DNA of 51,157 nt from JAUIIK01 sp963745675. Its GTDB lineage: Bacteria; Chloroflexota; Chloroflexia; Thermomicrobiales; CFX8. The position numbers and the translations under genes are program-made. This document shows positions 27,743-37,624 of this stretch, one piece after another. Below the pieces are notes generated by a model. It saw only the letters and a list, made by a program, of their open reading frames with translations, searched no databases and was not told where the DNA came from. The DNA is taken from assembly GCA_963745675.1 (NCBI GenBank), contig CAVUYM010000034.1:1-51157 (forward strand). The letters run 5' to 3'. How positions within the stretch are numbered: position 1 is the stretch's first letter; each line of letters opens with the position of its first letter.

Positions 27743-29341
27743 ATGGGTGAAGATAGAACGTTGGATGCTCAGCTCACTAAGCTGATTGACGGCGTGTTCA
27801 GGGAATGGGATAGCACAACGTCGCCGGGGTGTGCGCTTGGGATCTATCTCGATGGCGAGATCGCCTACAGCCGTGGATACGGGATGTCGAATCTCGAACA
27901 TGACGTGCCGATCAGGCCTGATTCGATCTTTCATGTGGCATCGATCTCAAAGCAGTTCGCAGCTCACTGTATCGTTCTGCTGGCGAAAGAGGGCAAACTC
28001 GCGCTCGATGACGATGTGCGGGAGTACATTCCAGAGCTGCCCGATTATGGCCACAAGATCACGATCCAGCATTTGATTCACCACACCAGCGGTCTGCGCG
28101 ATCAGTGGGAGTTGCTTGATCTGGCTGGATGGCGTGATGACGACCTGATCACCGACGACGATGCCCTTGAGATCGCGACCCGACAGGCCGGGCTCAATTT
28201 TGCGCCCTCAGATCAGTATTTCTACTCGAACACGGGTTACACCTTCCTGGGCCTGATAATCCAGCGCATCACGGGAAAGAGCCTGCGCCAGTTTGCTGAT
28301 GAGCGCATTTTCCAGCCGCTGGCGATGACTCGCACCCATTTTCACAACGATCACAGTGAAATCGTCGCTGGGAGAACCCAGGCATATGTGCCGCGAGATG
28401 GTGGAGCGGGTTACAGCATCAGCATCCCGGTATTCGACACCACCGGCGCAACGAGCCTGCACACGACCGTTGAAGACCTCTTCCTATGGAATCAATATCT
28501 TGAGCGCTGGCTGGCCGACGACGCGAACGATCCGTACATGCGGACTGCCGTCCTCAACGATGGCAGACACCTCGACTACGGTTGCGGGCTACGCTATGGC
28601 GTGCGGCACGGTTTACATGCGGTCGGACATTCCGGCGCAGATGCGGGGTATCGGGCACACTTCATTACTGTCCCGGAACATCGAATAGGAATCGCCGTTC
28701 TGTGCAATCTCAGCGCGATTGCGCCTGGCCCGCTTGCTGATGAAGTGCTTGGAATCCTCGTCGAAAACAAACTGGGTGGCGTTCTCCAACCGGAGCAGGA
28801 GATCATCGAACTATCCGCCGAAGCGCTGGCGGCGCGAAGCGGCATCTATCGCGGGCTGCGATCCGGGGCGGTCTTGCAGATCGAGGTCGATGAGGACGCG
28901 CTTGTGCTGTCCCTGATGGGCGGCATGAAGCTGCGGCCGGTTTCTGAGGATAGCTTCGTCAATCACCAGTTCTTTCCGATGGATCTCCAGTTTGCGACGG
29001 AGCCCGAGAGCGGAAAGTTGCGAGTCGAGATCGAAGAACTGGATACATTCGAGCGCGTGGCCGAAGGGGCGATCGAACTTGAAGATTTGACCGCATATGC
29101 CGGTCACTACCACTCCGAAGAGCTCGGCGTCGATTATGAACTGATCAATGCAAACAATGAACTGCACTGGACGCAGCGACGTTTCGAGCCGCGCTCCCTG
29201 AAGCCGGTCCTTGAAGATACATTCGTTCGGAATGGGCGTTGGTTCGAGTTCGAACGCGATGCCAACGGGGCTGTCAGCGGCTTCACCGTCAGTAGTATGC
29301 GCGCTCGTGGGATCCGATTTGAACGTGTTCATGAGGGCTGA
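27743..29341 (+). CDS. Serine hydrolase of the beta-lactamase class C/esterase family
   Basis: A 532-residue protein starting at ATG 27743 with GAGGTGG 5 bases upstream; an in-frame GTG at 27734 is the alternative. The N-terminal penicillin-binding-like domain has the active-site SISK (in FHVASISKQFAAH), the second motif YSNTGYTFLG (Y-x-N) and the third motif GHSGADAGYR (H-x-G). The last 170 residues form a lipocalin-like beta domain (YRGLRSGAVLQIEVDEDALV, LTAYAGHYHSEELGVDYELI), common in bacterial serine beta-lactamase-like peptidases and esterases. No signal peptide is seen. The substrate cannot be given; D-aminopeptidase, esterase or peptidase are all possible. It stands alone, transcribed toward the exopolysaccharide operon. 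Confidence 0.88.
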   Translation: MGEDRTLDAQLTKLIDGVFREWDSTTSPGCALGIYLDGEIAYSRGYGMSNLEHDVPIRPDSIFHVASISKQFAAHCIVLLAKEGKLALDDDVREYIPELPDYGHKITIQHLIHHTSGLRDQWELLDLAGWRDDDLITDDDALEIATRQAGLNFAPSDQYFYSNTGYTFLGLIIQRITGKSLRQFADERIFQPLAMTRTHFHNDHSEIVAGRTQAYVPRDGGAGYSISIPVFDTTGATSLHTTVEDLFLWNQYLERWLADDANDPYMRTAVLNDGRHLDYGCGLRYGVRHGLHAVGHSGADAGYRAHFITVPEHRIGIAVLCNLSAIAPGPLADEVLGILVENKLGGVLQPEQEIIELSAEALAARSGIYRGLRSGAVLQIEVDEDALVLSLMGGMKLRPVSEDSFVNHQFFPMDLQFATEPESGKLRVEIEELDTFERVAEGAIELEDLTAYAGHYHSEELGVDYELINANNELHWTQRRFEPRSLKPVLEDTFVRNGRWFEFERDANGAVSGFTVSSMRARGIRFERVHEG

Positions 29342-29501
29342 TCTCATCGTCGGGCAGGTGAACGAGGTGACGAGACAGCCTTGACGAATGCTGGCACGCC
29401 TTCAAGTCGCTGGACGTGACGCTTTCGGTTCGGCCGATCTTCGTATAGATACCCCGATTAGGATGGTTCAAGCGGCGTCCCTCGTGCGATCGTCGATCTG
29501 G

Positions 29502-30297
29502 TTATGTGCTGCAGGAGCGAAGCCCGGTCTTGTTCCACGCAACTGGCTCTCTCAGCTTGGCCGGTCCAAAGTGGAGAAACGTAGCTCTCCGTCGTAACGC
29601 AACACCGGTCAGCATCAGGAATGCAAATTCAAGCAATTTGTCTCGGTGTTTGATTTCGTAGCGCGGCAGGACGAAGCGACTAGAGCCATCGGTAACTTTT
29701 CCTGGATGGGTGGTTAAGGCCGCTCGGTAGCCGCTCTCCGCTATGGTCGCAAGCACTTCGTCCGAATAGTTGCCATGCGGGAAGGCGAAGGTATCGACCC
29801 TGGTCGCAAGCTGCTCTTCGATACGTTGAATGCCTTCGCGAATCTCCCGTTCGAGTTCGGGGCCAGTCAACAGGTCGAAGCGTGGCGGATGGCTGCGCGA
29901 GTGCATCCCAATTTCCCAACCAGCGAAGACCAGCTCTCGTAGTTCGTTCCAGCCGGCAAGTCGTGATGTTGCGCCTGGCAGCCTCCCAATTCGTTTCGCT
30001 TCCGACTGCGTCTGGAACAATGTATACGGACGCGCTGAAACCGAACTCATCGAGAATCGGGAATGCCGTCTCGACGGTATCGAGATAGCCGTCATCAAAG
30101 GATAGTCCGACGAGTTTTTCGACTGATCCGCCATTGTCTAGCGCGTCTAGCAGCACTCGGACCGAGACTCCGCGGTAACCCATCTGACGCAACATCCACA
30201 TCTGTCGCCGAAAAACAGCTGGTCGCACCGCCCACGTCTCAAGACCGGGCGCTGGCTTGTCGCAAACGCGGTGGTAGGCGAGGATACGAGCTTTCAT
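29502..30297 (-). pseudogene. Polysaccharide deacetylase (NodB family), frameshifted
   Basis: A carbohydrate esterase 4 type protein that removes N-acetyl groups from polysaccharides, here probably the exopolysaccharide made by the operon. ATG 30297 has AAGGAGT 6 bases upstream. The N-terminal part reads ILAYHRVCDKPAPGLETWAV and VGLSFDDGYLDTVETAFPIL (metal-binding Asp pair). A frame change near 29970 leads to the second motif GWEIGMHSRSHPPRFDLLTG (two metal His), then FAFPHGNYSDEVLATIAESG. The catalytic motifs are all present once the frames are joined. It is the last gene of the minus-strand run, 220 bases after the polymerase gene. Confidence 0.8.
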
Positions 30298-30520
30298 GCC
30301 AGTACTCCTTCGTGAAGTGGTTCGGATGGGACGGGTTCGAGCCTGCCTCCAGTGCTCACACGCTCGAAAATCTCCGAGGCAATACGTTTGCTGCCACGCC
30401 TGTCCGGATCGGGCACCGCTGGCGTACAGGCAGATGTGGTCTTGGCGAGGAGACATTCCGCAGGTTGAATGATCACTGTCAAGCGCTAACGCCGGACAGG
30501 GGCAGACGGAACGAAGTCGG

Positions 30521-31952
30521 TCAGCCAGCAGCGGCGCAAGTGGACGCCCGAATCCGCGACGCCCTTCGGGCTCTTCCCCCGCTCGTGTTGATCACGCTCC
30601 TGGGTTCGGCTGGCAGAGGTGCAATGGTCGATCGACGGTTGACTTCCTGGGCATCTCTGATGAGCGCCCAACCGATTCCGATGATAATCCAGTGCGGAAT
30701 GGCATTCTGCGGGCTTTCAAGAAAGACGTCTGTTGCGCCGTTAATCTGCGAAGCAAGCACATATATCAGGATTGTCCAGGACATGTCCTGTCGTATCTGA
30801 TCGTTCTGAAATGTCCGCGCAGCCTGCCACAATCCATAGAGGAGTAGTAAATAGAACGCGATCCAGAGACTAGCCGCCAGCCAACCGCCACGCGCGAGGA
30901 TCCCCAGGAATGCATTGTGCGGATTGCGTAGCGCATTCACGTCGCTATTTTCGGTCTGGAACCCGAACTCATCAGCCAGATTGGTACCCCAGCCGAGGCC
31001 GATGAGATAACGATCATTCTGCGACCGAGTCGGCGTAGATCGACTCCCACCAGGACGCGCGCCAATCTTTGTTGCGAGTCGTAGTGGCGTCGAGTTCGCT
31101 GGCGGCGCTGTCGGAACCGACGAGCGACGAAATATTGGCGAGAAATTGACGCGCGCTGACTTCACGATATCCCAGATCAATGCGGACATTGGCGACGAGC
31201 ATGATGACGAAGATGGCGAGTCCTATTCCGATCATGTTGATCATGCGCCGTGTCGGTTTCCGGATCATCGCAAGTACAGCGACGCCGGCGGCGAGCATCG
31301 CCGAACGACTCCTCCCGGCGGCTATCGCCAGCAGCGCGGCTGCCCAGATCATCCAGCGTGTCTTCAAGTAGCCACGCATCCAGAGCGCCATCAGCACAAT
31401 GAGCGGCATGACCGAATCGGTTGGCTTGTATAGCAGCAGCGACACCGAATCTGTTTTCGGAAAGTTGCGGCAATTGATCGGAGAAGAAAACACCACCGAT
31501 GACCGTTAGCGTAGCGAATGTCAGGATCCAGGGAGCCGCTCGCGGCAAGAGATCTTCCAGCGTGTAGCGGTAGAAGTCCGATCCGGCGGCGCGAACAATT
31601 AACGTATACGAGATGACTGCAAAGAGCCCGTAGTAGACGATTGCCAGGTTGCGCACGACCTCCATCGGCGGCTGTCCCAGGACGGTCGACCGAGTAGGCT
31701 GCCTGTCCAAGCACGATCGCAAGGAAGAGATTGAAGAGCCAGGAAATGGCCAGATTGGGTACGGGAATCGTTCCTCTGATGGATCAGGTAGAGCAACCCG
31801 GCCACAAGAAGCATCTCGCCTATATAGAGAGGATATAGCCCGAGATAGGCGAAGGGCTTTCCGAATGCCCAGTAACCAAGCACGGCAAGAACCAGCAGTC
31901 GTGCGACGAAGGACGATGTGTTGGTGGACTGCTCAGTCCGCAGCGCATCCAT
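30521..31952 (-). pseudogene. O-antigen ligase/Wzy-type polymerase, frame-disrupted
   Basis: A polytopic membrane protein that would polymerise lipid-linked repeat units outside the membrane. From ATG 31952 the segments read VARLLVLAVLGYWAFGKPFA, AIVYYGLFAVISYTLIVRAA, MIWAAALLAIAAGRSRSAML, IGIGLAIFVIMLVANVRIDL, and the family-typical loop NALRNPHNAFLGILARGGWL, followed by a further membrane pair and SQINGATDVFLESP. Frame changes fall near 31790, 31690, 31490 and 31060. The joined protein is about 470 residues with around ten membrane helices, as expected. Its start overlaps the end of the GT4 gene by 20 bases, showing tight operon coupling. Confidence 0.78.
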
Positions 31953-33210
31953 GGCGATCGGTCCAGGCTGGTGAGATCAATGGTTCGTCGAGGATCGTCG
32001 CGTACCCTGCCTCCATGCCGGCGAAGCGGTGCGACCAAAGATGTTCGTCGCGGACACTCCTCCATGCAGCTTGGCCACAACGAGTTCTGAGTTCAGGTGA
32101 AAGCGGCCAGGTCAAGCAATGCGTCGGCTATGTCGCCAACGAGATCGGTTGGCTTCTTGACCGGCACCTTGAGCACTGCCTCATCCGGGAGATATTTGAC
32201 CCCGTGAAGGTCGAGGGCGACAATCGGCAGCCCACGAGCCATCGCTTCCATGACAGGCATCGGACAGGTATCCCGCAGACTCGTGAAGAGGAAGATATCG
32301 GCCTGGGATAAGTAGCTCGGGCACGCGCTCATGCTCGACCCAGCCCCAGAACTTTACATCTCTCTGAACCCCCAGCCTGGCGGCATGGGCGCGTGTCTCG
32401 GCGATGAGAGGACCGTCGCCAATAAACCACAGTTCCGCGTCCTGGACGGCGCGTAGACGGGCGAATGCCTCGACAGCCAGTCCGGGTGATTTGCGAGCCA
32501 TCATCCGGCTCGCCCAGGCGATGATGACGCGATCGTGGTTGCGAGCCTGTCGGTGCTTCCGGTAGGAGCCAGCTTTCGTCGACTGCGGCATCTGGTTGAA
32601 GCCGTATCGGACCCGCTCCCAGTTTCTGCAACCGGTCGTACGTGTCGTGATTGGATGCGAACGCGAGCGTTGCGCGACCGGCGGCAGCGCGCGCCAGTGG
32701 GTTGAGCGTGACGGTAGCCACCTGAGTGTTGCGGATCGCTTCTCGCGCCCAGCCTTTCAAACCCAGGAAGCGGCGCATCTGGAGAGGAGCCCTCTGGCCG
32801 CTTCCAACGGGTCCCCAGATAAATGGTTTCCCCAGTGCCCACCCAAGTGTCGGTCCAGTCATCGTCGTCCAGGATACGTGGTGTACCAGGTCAATGTCTT
32901 CGGTCGCGACGATCTTTCGCGCGGCTCGATAGGCGGCTGCCTGCCACATGATGTAGCGCAACTGAATCGCCTGCTCACCTGGCACCAGACGCCATGGATC
33001 GAGGAAGCGCGGGAGCTCGACGAATTTCACATGCAGCCGCGGTCGCGGATCGCTGGCTAACTGTGCCTGGATTGCAGCGCGTCCACGCGGGTGTGTCAGA
33101 ACAAACACTTCGTGCTGCTCCGAAAGGTGATTGGCCCACTGCCACCCGATTCCCGCTTCCGACCCTTTGCCCGGTTCACAGCCGTATGACAGTACAAGTA
33201 TCTTCGCCAT
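31933..33210 (-). pseudogene. Glycosyltransferase family 4, frame-disrupted
   Basis: A GT-B fold glycosyltransferase. It begins at ATG 33210 with LVLSYGCEPGKGSEAGIGWQ (family loop), then DIDLVHHVSWTTMTGPTLGW and GKPFIWGPVGSGQRAPLQMR. After a frame change near 32545 come VIIAWASRMMARKSPGLAVE and ELWFIGDGPLIAE. After another near 32330 comes DIFLFTSLRDTCPMPVMEAM with ARGLPIVALD, the C-terminal nucleotide-sugar-binding motif. A last change near 32097 leads to LRTRCGQAAWRSVRDEHLW and the stop. Donor and acceptor sugars are unknown. It starts 17 bases after the GT2 gene ends. Confidence 0.8.
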
Positions 33211-33226
33211 TCCTATCTCACCCCTT

Positions 33227-34282
33227 TCAAAGGAGCCGTGGGCCAGCTATAGCCCCTGAGCCTGAACGGCCGGGACTCTGATCGACGATAGGTTGGTGAT
33301 GCAGTTCATCGCTCGTGGCCGTCCGGAAGAGTGCTCTTGCACGTTGCCGAAACCCTTTCGCCCAGACGTTCCTCAGGGTATGTGACGGAGAAAGTAGTAG
33401 CGCACCCCCCAGTTGGGCGATCATCGCCACCTTCGAGCCATTCGTTCGGGCGAGGGCCGCACGTTTGTAAAAGACCTGGCCGAGGTCTCGTCGGGCTGTG
33501 TTTATGCGTCCTATTGCGAATCCATCCCGCTCATTCGCCAGGAAGGTGTCGAAATCAATTTCGGGCTGGCCCGATCGGCGGCGGAGTGCTCCATCTTCTA
33601 ACCAGCGGAACTGATTCACTTGCAGCATGAGCGATGTCCGGGTGAGGGAGTGTTCGTGAATGCGGACTTGCATCAGTACCTCAGGCTGGACGATTACGCC
33701 ATGCCCGGATTCGGCGATCCGGTTCCACAGGTCGGTGTCTTCCGTGACGCTGAATTCAGGCCGATAACCCCCGACCTGCTCGATGACGGCGCGCCGCAAT
33801 ATTGCGCCGGACTGGATGAAATGGATGACCTTGCCACAAGCGAGCCAGTCACTGACTTCCTCTCGCGACGTCAACGGATTCGTGTATTGACCGACGCTGT
33901 TCCCGTCGCCGTCAACGTAGTCGGCGAAACACGAAGCGACGGCAATGTCCGGGTTTTCCTTTAGAAAGGCGATCTGCCGTTCCAAACGGTTGGGCAACAT
34001 GACGTCGTCCGCGTCGAAACGCGCGATCCAATCGCCTCGAATATGGGGAAGGACTCGGTTGACAGAGCGCGAAACGCCCATGTTTTCATGGTGGAATACC
34101 CGAATACGGGTGTCCCGTGTCGCTGCATCCTCCAGGATAGCCGCCGTCGCATCCGTCGAGCCGTCGTTGACGATGATGAACTCGAAGTCGGAGTAGGTCT
34201 GCCCGAGTACACTTTCGATCGCCTCCGGGAGCCATTGCTCGCCATTGAATACCGTCATGAGTACGCTAATTTCCACGAGCAT
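33227..34282 (-). CDS. Glycosyltransferase family 2
   Basis: A 351-residue inverting GT-A enzyme. ATG 34282 follows GGAGGT by 3-4 bases. Motifs: ISVLMTVFNGEQWLPEAIES, IIVNDGSTDATAAIL, WIARFDADDVMLPNRLERQI (metal-binding DxD), and VTEDTDLWNRIAESGHGVI (catalytic ED region). The C-terminal 100 residues are not membrane-spanning, so it probably works at the cytoplasmic face. It adds a sugar to the lipid-linked repeat unit; which sugar is not shown. Its start overlaps the end of the flippase gene by 17 bases. Confidence 0.9.
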   Translation of the reverse strand: MLVEISVLMTVFNGEQWLPEAIESVLGQTYSDFEFIIVNDGSTDATAAILEDAATRDTRIRVFHHENMGVSRSVNRVLPHIRGDWIARFDADDVMLPNRLERQIAFLKENPDIAVASCFADYVDGDGNSVGQYTNPLTSREEVSDWLACGKVIHFIQSGAILRRAVIEQVGGYRPEFSVTEDTDLWNRIAESGHGVIVQPEVLMQVRIHEHSLTRTSLMLQVNQFRWLEDGALRRRSGQPEIDFDTFLANERDGFAIGRINTARRDLGQVFYKRAALARTNGSKVAMIAQLGGALLLSPSHTLRNVWAKGFRQRARALFRTATSDELHHQPIVDQSPGRSGSGAIAGPRLL

Positions 34283-35592
34283 GAACCTCCACAGGCATAA
34301 AATCGAACATTGGAGCAGCGACCGGCATCGGACCGCGATCCCGATTGGTGAGCCGATGTAGCAGGACGCTCAGAAGCGTGACACCAACGACGATGTCGGT
34401 TACCAACGCGCCGCCGATTCCAAATAGCCAGATGACCGGTACTCCCGACCCCGACCCCGGCGACGAGCGTAATGATTTCGGCGAATAAAACCGCTCTGGT
34501 GATACGCATCGCACTAAGGAAAATCGTCAGTACTTGACCTCCATAGGCGAACACGTAGACGAGGCAAAATAGCCAGACGAGCCATGTATAGCCGTCATAC
34601 TGGCCGGCGTAGAGCCGATGGATGAGGGGCTCTGCCGCCAGGCTCACAGCGACTAAATACATCACAATCGGCGCCAAGCCGAGAAGGCTCATTCGTACCA
34701 GATAGTGCCGCATCGCTGGCATGCCGTCGCGAGCGTAGATTGCCGCCGCCCGGGGCATTGCTATCGAGCGGATCGCATTCATCATGATATGTGTCGGTGC
34801 GACGAGATTCTGGACAGCGCGGTAGAGGCCGGCGGCCGTCACATTGATGATCGCTCCGATGAGCACCAGATGAAGCTGGATGCGCCCACTTTGAACGAGG
34901 CTCGCGCCAAACAGCCACTTGCCAAAGCGCCAGTTGTCACGCACAACACCTCGATCGAATACTGGTATCAATCGATCTCTCAGCTGCCAGAGTGCTACCC
35001 AGGCAGCGGCTGCCGATGTCACCGCCAGAATGTAAATGGCGATCGGTCCGGTCAATTCGCCCGCTTTCCAGACAAGCCCAATACCAATGATCTGACCGCC
35101 GTAGCTGATGAGATCGTTCAGGAATGCGTCGCGCACCCGATCTTCCGTGTAATAAACGCGCCGCAGATACTCCTGAATCTGCCAGGCAACGATGGCCGGC
35201 ACCATAGCAAGCAACAGAAGTGACGGTGACCAACCAAACACAGTGCTAACCGCAAATCCCGCCACGGCCACCAGTGCCAGCAGCAAACTAAAGGCCAACT
35301 GAGTCAGGAGCGTCGTCGATGTGTAGCGGGCGTATTCGGCGCCGACAAGCGCCGACCCAAGCACATTGTGCGGCTGAGTGAAGAGTCCGCTTTGCAGAGC
35401 GTTGAAGAGCAGCAACGCCCCGTAGATGAGCACAAACGCGCCGAAGTCGTCCGGGCTCAATACCCGCGCCAGCAATACCATCATCATGAAGCTAGTGAGG
35501 GATACCAGGGCCTGATCCCCAAGACTCCAGACGCTTCGACTCAGCAGTCTTGCCAGCTGGTTATAGATTGGTGATTGCCGAACTTTAGTCAT
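34266..35592 (-). pseudogene. Wzx-type polysaccharide flippase (MOP family), frameshifted near the C-terminus
   Basis: A membrane transporter that flips lipid-linked repeat units outward. From ATG 35592 it reads LLSRSVWSLGDQALVSLTSF and then a series of at least ten membrane segments (MMMVLLARVLSPDDFGAFVL, FSLLLALVAVAGFAVSTVF, TIFLSAMRITRAVLFAEIIT). Near 34455, in a C-rich run (CCGACCCCGACCCCGG), the frame changes. The remaining helices continue as PVIWLFGIGGALVTDIVVGV then TLLSVLLHRL to the stop at 34266. The open frame as read continues out of frame to 34255. About 440 residues in all, the expected size. The homopolymer-like site favours an indel error. Confidence 0.85.
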
Positions 35593-35745
35593 ATCAACCG
35601 TTACTACCAAAGCGGGTCATGGAGAACATCAACTCTGCTCTCTCACCGCCAGCGAATCCTGTTACCGGTCGGAATGACCGCCGAGGCATGCCAACTGGCT
35701 TGCCTCGACGGTCGATTGTCAAACGACGCTTCAACGGATTGCTAA

Positions 35746-36747
35746 CTAGTCACCGTCAGCGATCATCGCGACGCGAGTGGGAAGCTTTCCGGTCTCCTGG
35801 AGTTCGCGTTCGATCCATTGATACGTCGTGCGCAGCCCCTCGGCTAGCGGAATCTGTGGCTCCCAGTTGAGCAGGTCGCGAATCATCGCGTTATCACTAT
35901 TGCGGCCACGGACGCCCTGCGGTTTGGTGAGGTCGTGCCGCCTGGATATCGACTTTCTGGCGATACCGGCGACGAGATCGACGAGCTGATTGATAGTGAC
36001 CAGCTCCTCGGTGCCGAGGTTGATTGGTTGGTGGATGTCCGAGTGCATCAGGCGATAGACGCCCTCGACACAATCATCGACGTACATGAATGAGCGCGTC
36101 TGCTTGCCGTCGCCCCAAATCTCGATTTCGTCGATCGAACTTGCATAGGCGATTTTGCGAGAAATGGCAGCCGGTGCCTTCTCTTTCCCGCCATCATATG
36201 TGCCGAGTGGGCCGTAGACGTTATGGAAGCGGGCGACCCGCGTCTCCATACCGAAATCTTCGTAGTAGTACTGGCAGAGCTTCTCAGTGAAGAGCTTCTC
36301 CCAGCCATAGCCTTCTTCCGGAGCGGCCGGATGCGCGTAGTCTTCTCGCAACGCCACAACGTCGGCATCCTCCTGGCGGTAGTCAGGATAGACGCAGGCA
36401 GAAGAGGAGAAGAGAAAGCGTGGGACACCAGCTTGAAGGGCCGCCTCAAGCATGTGGGTATTGATCAATATGTCGTTGCGGGCGATTGCCGCGTGTGACC
36501 CACTGATGTACCCAATGCCACCCATATCAGCTGCGAGATGATAGATCTCGTCAACACCTTCGACAGCTTGCTGGCAGTTCTCCCAGCGGCGCAAATCCAG
36601 TTGCATGAATTCGTCGGCGGCGCTTATGCCGTATTCAGGAAATTTGATATCGGCTCCGCGGACCCAATAGCCTTTTTTGGTCAGAAAATTGACCAGATGA
36701 TGACCGATGAAACCGCCAGCGCCGGTAACGAGTACACGCGTTGTCAT
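35746..36747 (-). CDS. GDP-mannose 3,5-epimerase-like NAD-dependent epimerase
   Basis: A 333-residue extended short-chain dehydrogenase/reductase. ATG 36747 follows AGAGGAGGA. It shows the NAD-binding VLVTGAGGFIGHHLVNFL, then features that match plant-type GDP-mannose 3,5-epimerase: LAADMGGIGYISGSHAAIAR, FLFSSSACVYPDYRQEDADV, AAPEEGYGWEKLFTEKLCQY (active-site YxxxK-like), ARFHNVYGPLGTYDGGKEKA, TRSFMYVDDCVEGVYRLMHS and GVRGRNSDNAMIRDLLNWEP. The enzyme converts GDP-D-mannose to GDP-L-galactose (and GDP-L-gulose). Here it would supply an unusual L-sugar donor to the exopolysaccharide operon. It lies 12 bases after the CpsF-type transferase gene. Confidence 0.87.
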   Translation of the reverse strand: MTTRVLVTGAGGFIGHHLVNFLTKKGYWVRGADIKFPEYGISAADEFMQLDLRRWENCQQAVEGVDEIYHLAADMGGIGYISGSHAAIARNDILINTHMLEAALQAGVPRFLFSSSACVYPDYRQEDADVVALREDYAHPAAPEEGYGWEKLFTEKLCQYYYEDFGMETRVARFHNVYGPLGTYDGGKEKAPAAISRKIAYASSIDEIEIWGDGKQTRSFMYVDDCVEGVYRLMHSDIHQPINLGTEELVTINQLVDLVAGIARKSISRRHDLTKPQGVRGRNSDNAMIRDLLNWEPQIPLAEGLRTTYQWIERELQETGKLPTRVAMIADGD

Positions 36748-36759
36748 GTGCGTCCTCCT

Positions 36760-37620
36760 CTAATTAGAGATCCCGGCCAGTTGGATCGCAAAGAGCCCAA
36801 CGAAGCGCGGGTTGTGATACAGATAGCGGCGCCAGAGCCTGCGCGGCTCGGTCACCAGTCGAAACAACCATTCAAGTCCGTGGTCCTGCATAAACCCCGG
36901 CGCCTGAACTTTGGTCTTTCCCACGTAGTCGAATGCAGCGCCAACTCCGACCATAGTGGCGTCGATCTTTCCCCTGCGTGCGTGCATCCACCGTTCCTGC
37001 TTCGGGCATCCCAGCCCGACGAAGATGACTCGTGCTCCAGATGCGCGAATCTCTTCGATCTCCTCTCCGATTTCCTCCTCTGTCAATGTCCGAAACGGAG
37101 GACTATGTTGATAGGCGACCTGCAATGCCGGGTAGGCTTTTCGCAGGTTTCCGATCATGGCCTCGAGCACTTCCGGCGAGCTTCCATAGAAGCCAACGGG
37201 AATGCCTTCGGCGGCGGCGCGCTCGCAAAACAGCGGAGTCAGGGTTGGCCCGTAAACTCGCTCTGAGCGCCGCGCCCCAAGCAAACGAAGACCCCAGACG
37301 AGTGGCATGCCGTCGGAAGTGACCATGTCAGCGGCATTGACGATCTTCTGGTATTCCGGGTCATCATGCCCCTCCATGACCATGTGGACGGTCGAGATAC
37401 AGACGTAACGCGAGCTTCCTTCGTGTGCCCAACGGCTGATCTGGTCGATGGCTCCGGCATAGTTCGACCCGTCGACCCGTGTCCCGATGATCTTCCGGGA
37501 TTCAATCGGCGCAGGCGCTTCCTGAAGCGCTCCACTCAATGCCGGGAGGGTATTCGGAGCTACAAGATTTGGTGATACGGTCACCGGACTGATCTCCATT
37601 CCTTCGTGCTGAGCTTGCAT
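36760..37620 (-). CDS. WecG/TagA/CpsF family glycosyltransferase
   Basis: A 286-residue family 26 glycosyltransferase that usually adds N-acetylmannosaminuronic acid, N-acetylmannosamine or another hexose to a lipid-linked first sugar. I start it at ATG 37620, four bases after the preceding stop; ATG 37599 is possible. Motifs: RYVCISTVHMVMEGHDDPEY, NAADMVTSDGMPLVWGLRLL (catalytic Asp region), ERVYGPTLTPLFCERAAAEG, GFYGSSPEVLEAMIGNLRKA and FVGLGCPKQERWMHARRGKI, then GVGAAFDYVGK. It would act directly after the priming transferase encoded just upstream. Confidence 0.9.
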   Translation of the reverse strand: MQAQHEGMEISPVTVSPNLVAPNTLPALSGALQEAPAPIESRKIIGTRVDGSNYAGAIDQISRWAHEGSSRYVCISTVHMVMEGHDDPEYQKIVNAADMVTSDGMPLVWGLRLLGARRSERVYGPTLTPLFCERAAAEGIPVGFYGSSPEVLEAMIGNLRKAYPALQVAYQHSPPFRTLTEEEIGEEIEEIRASGARVIFVGLGCPKQERWMHARRGKIDATMVGVGAAFDYVGKTKVQAPGFMQDHGLEWLFRLVTEPRRLWRRYLYHNPRFVGLFAIQLAGISN

Positions 37621-37624
37621 CCGC

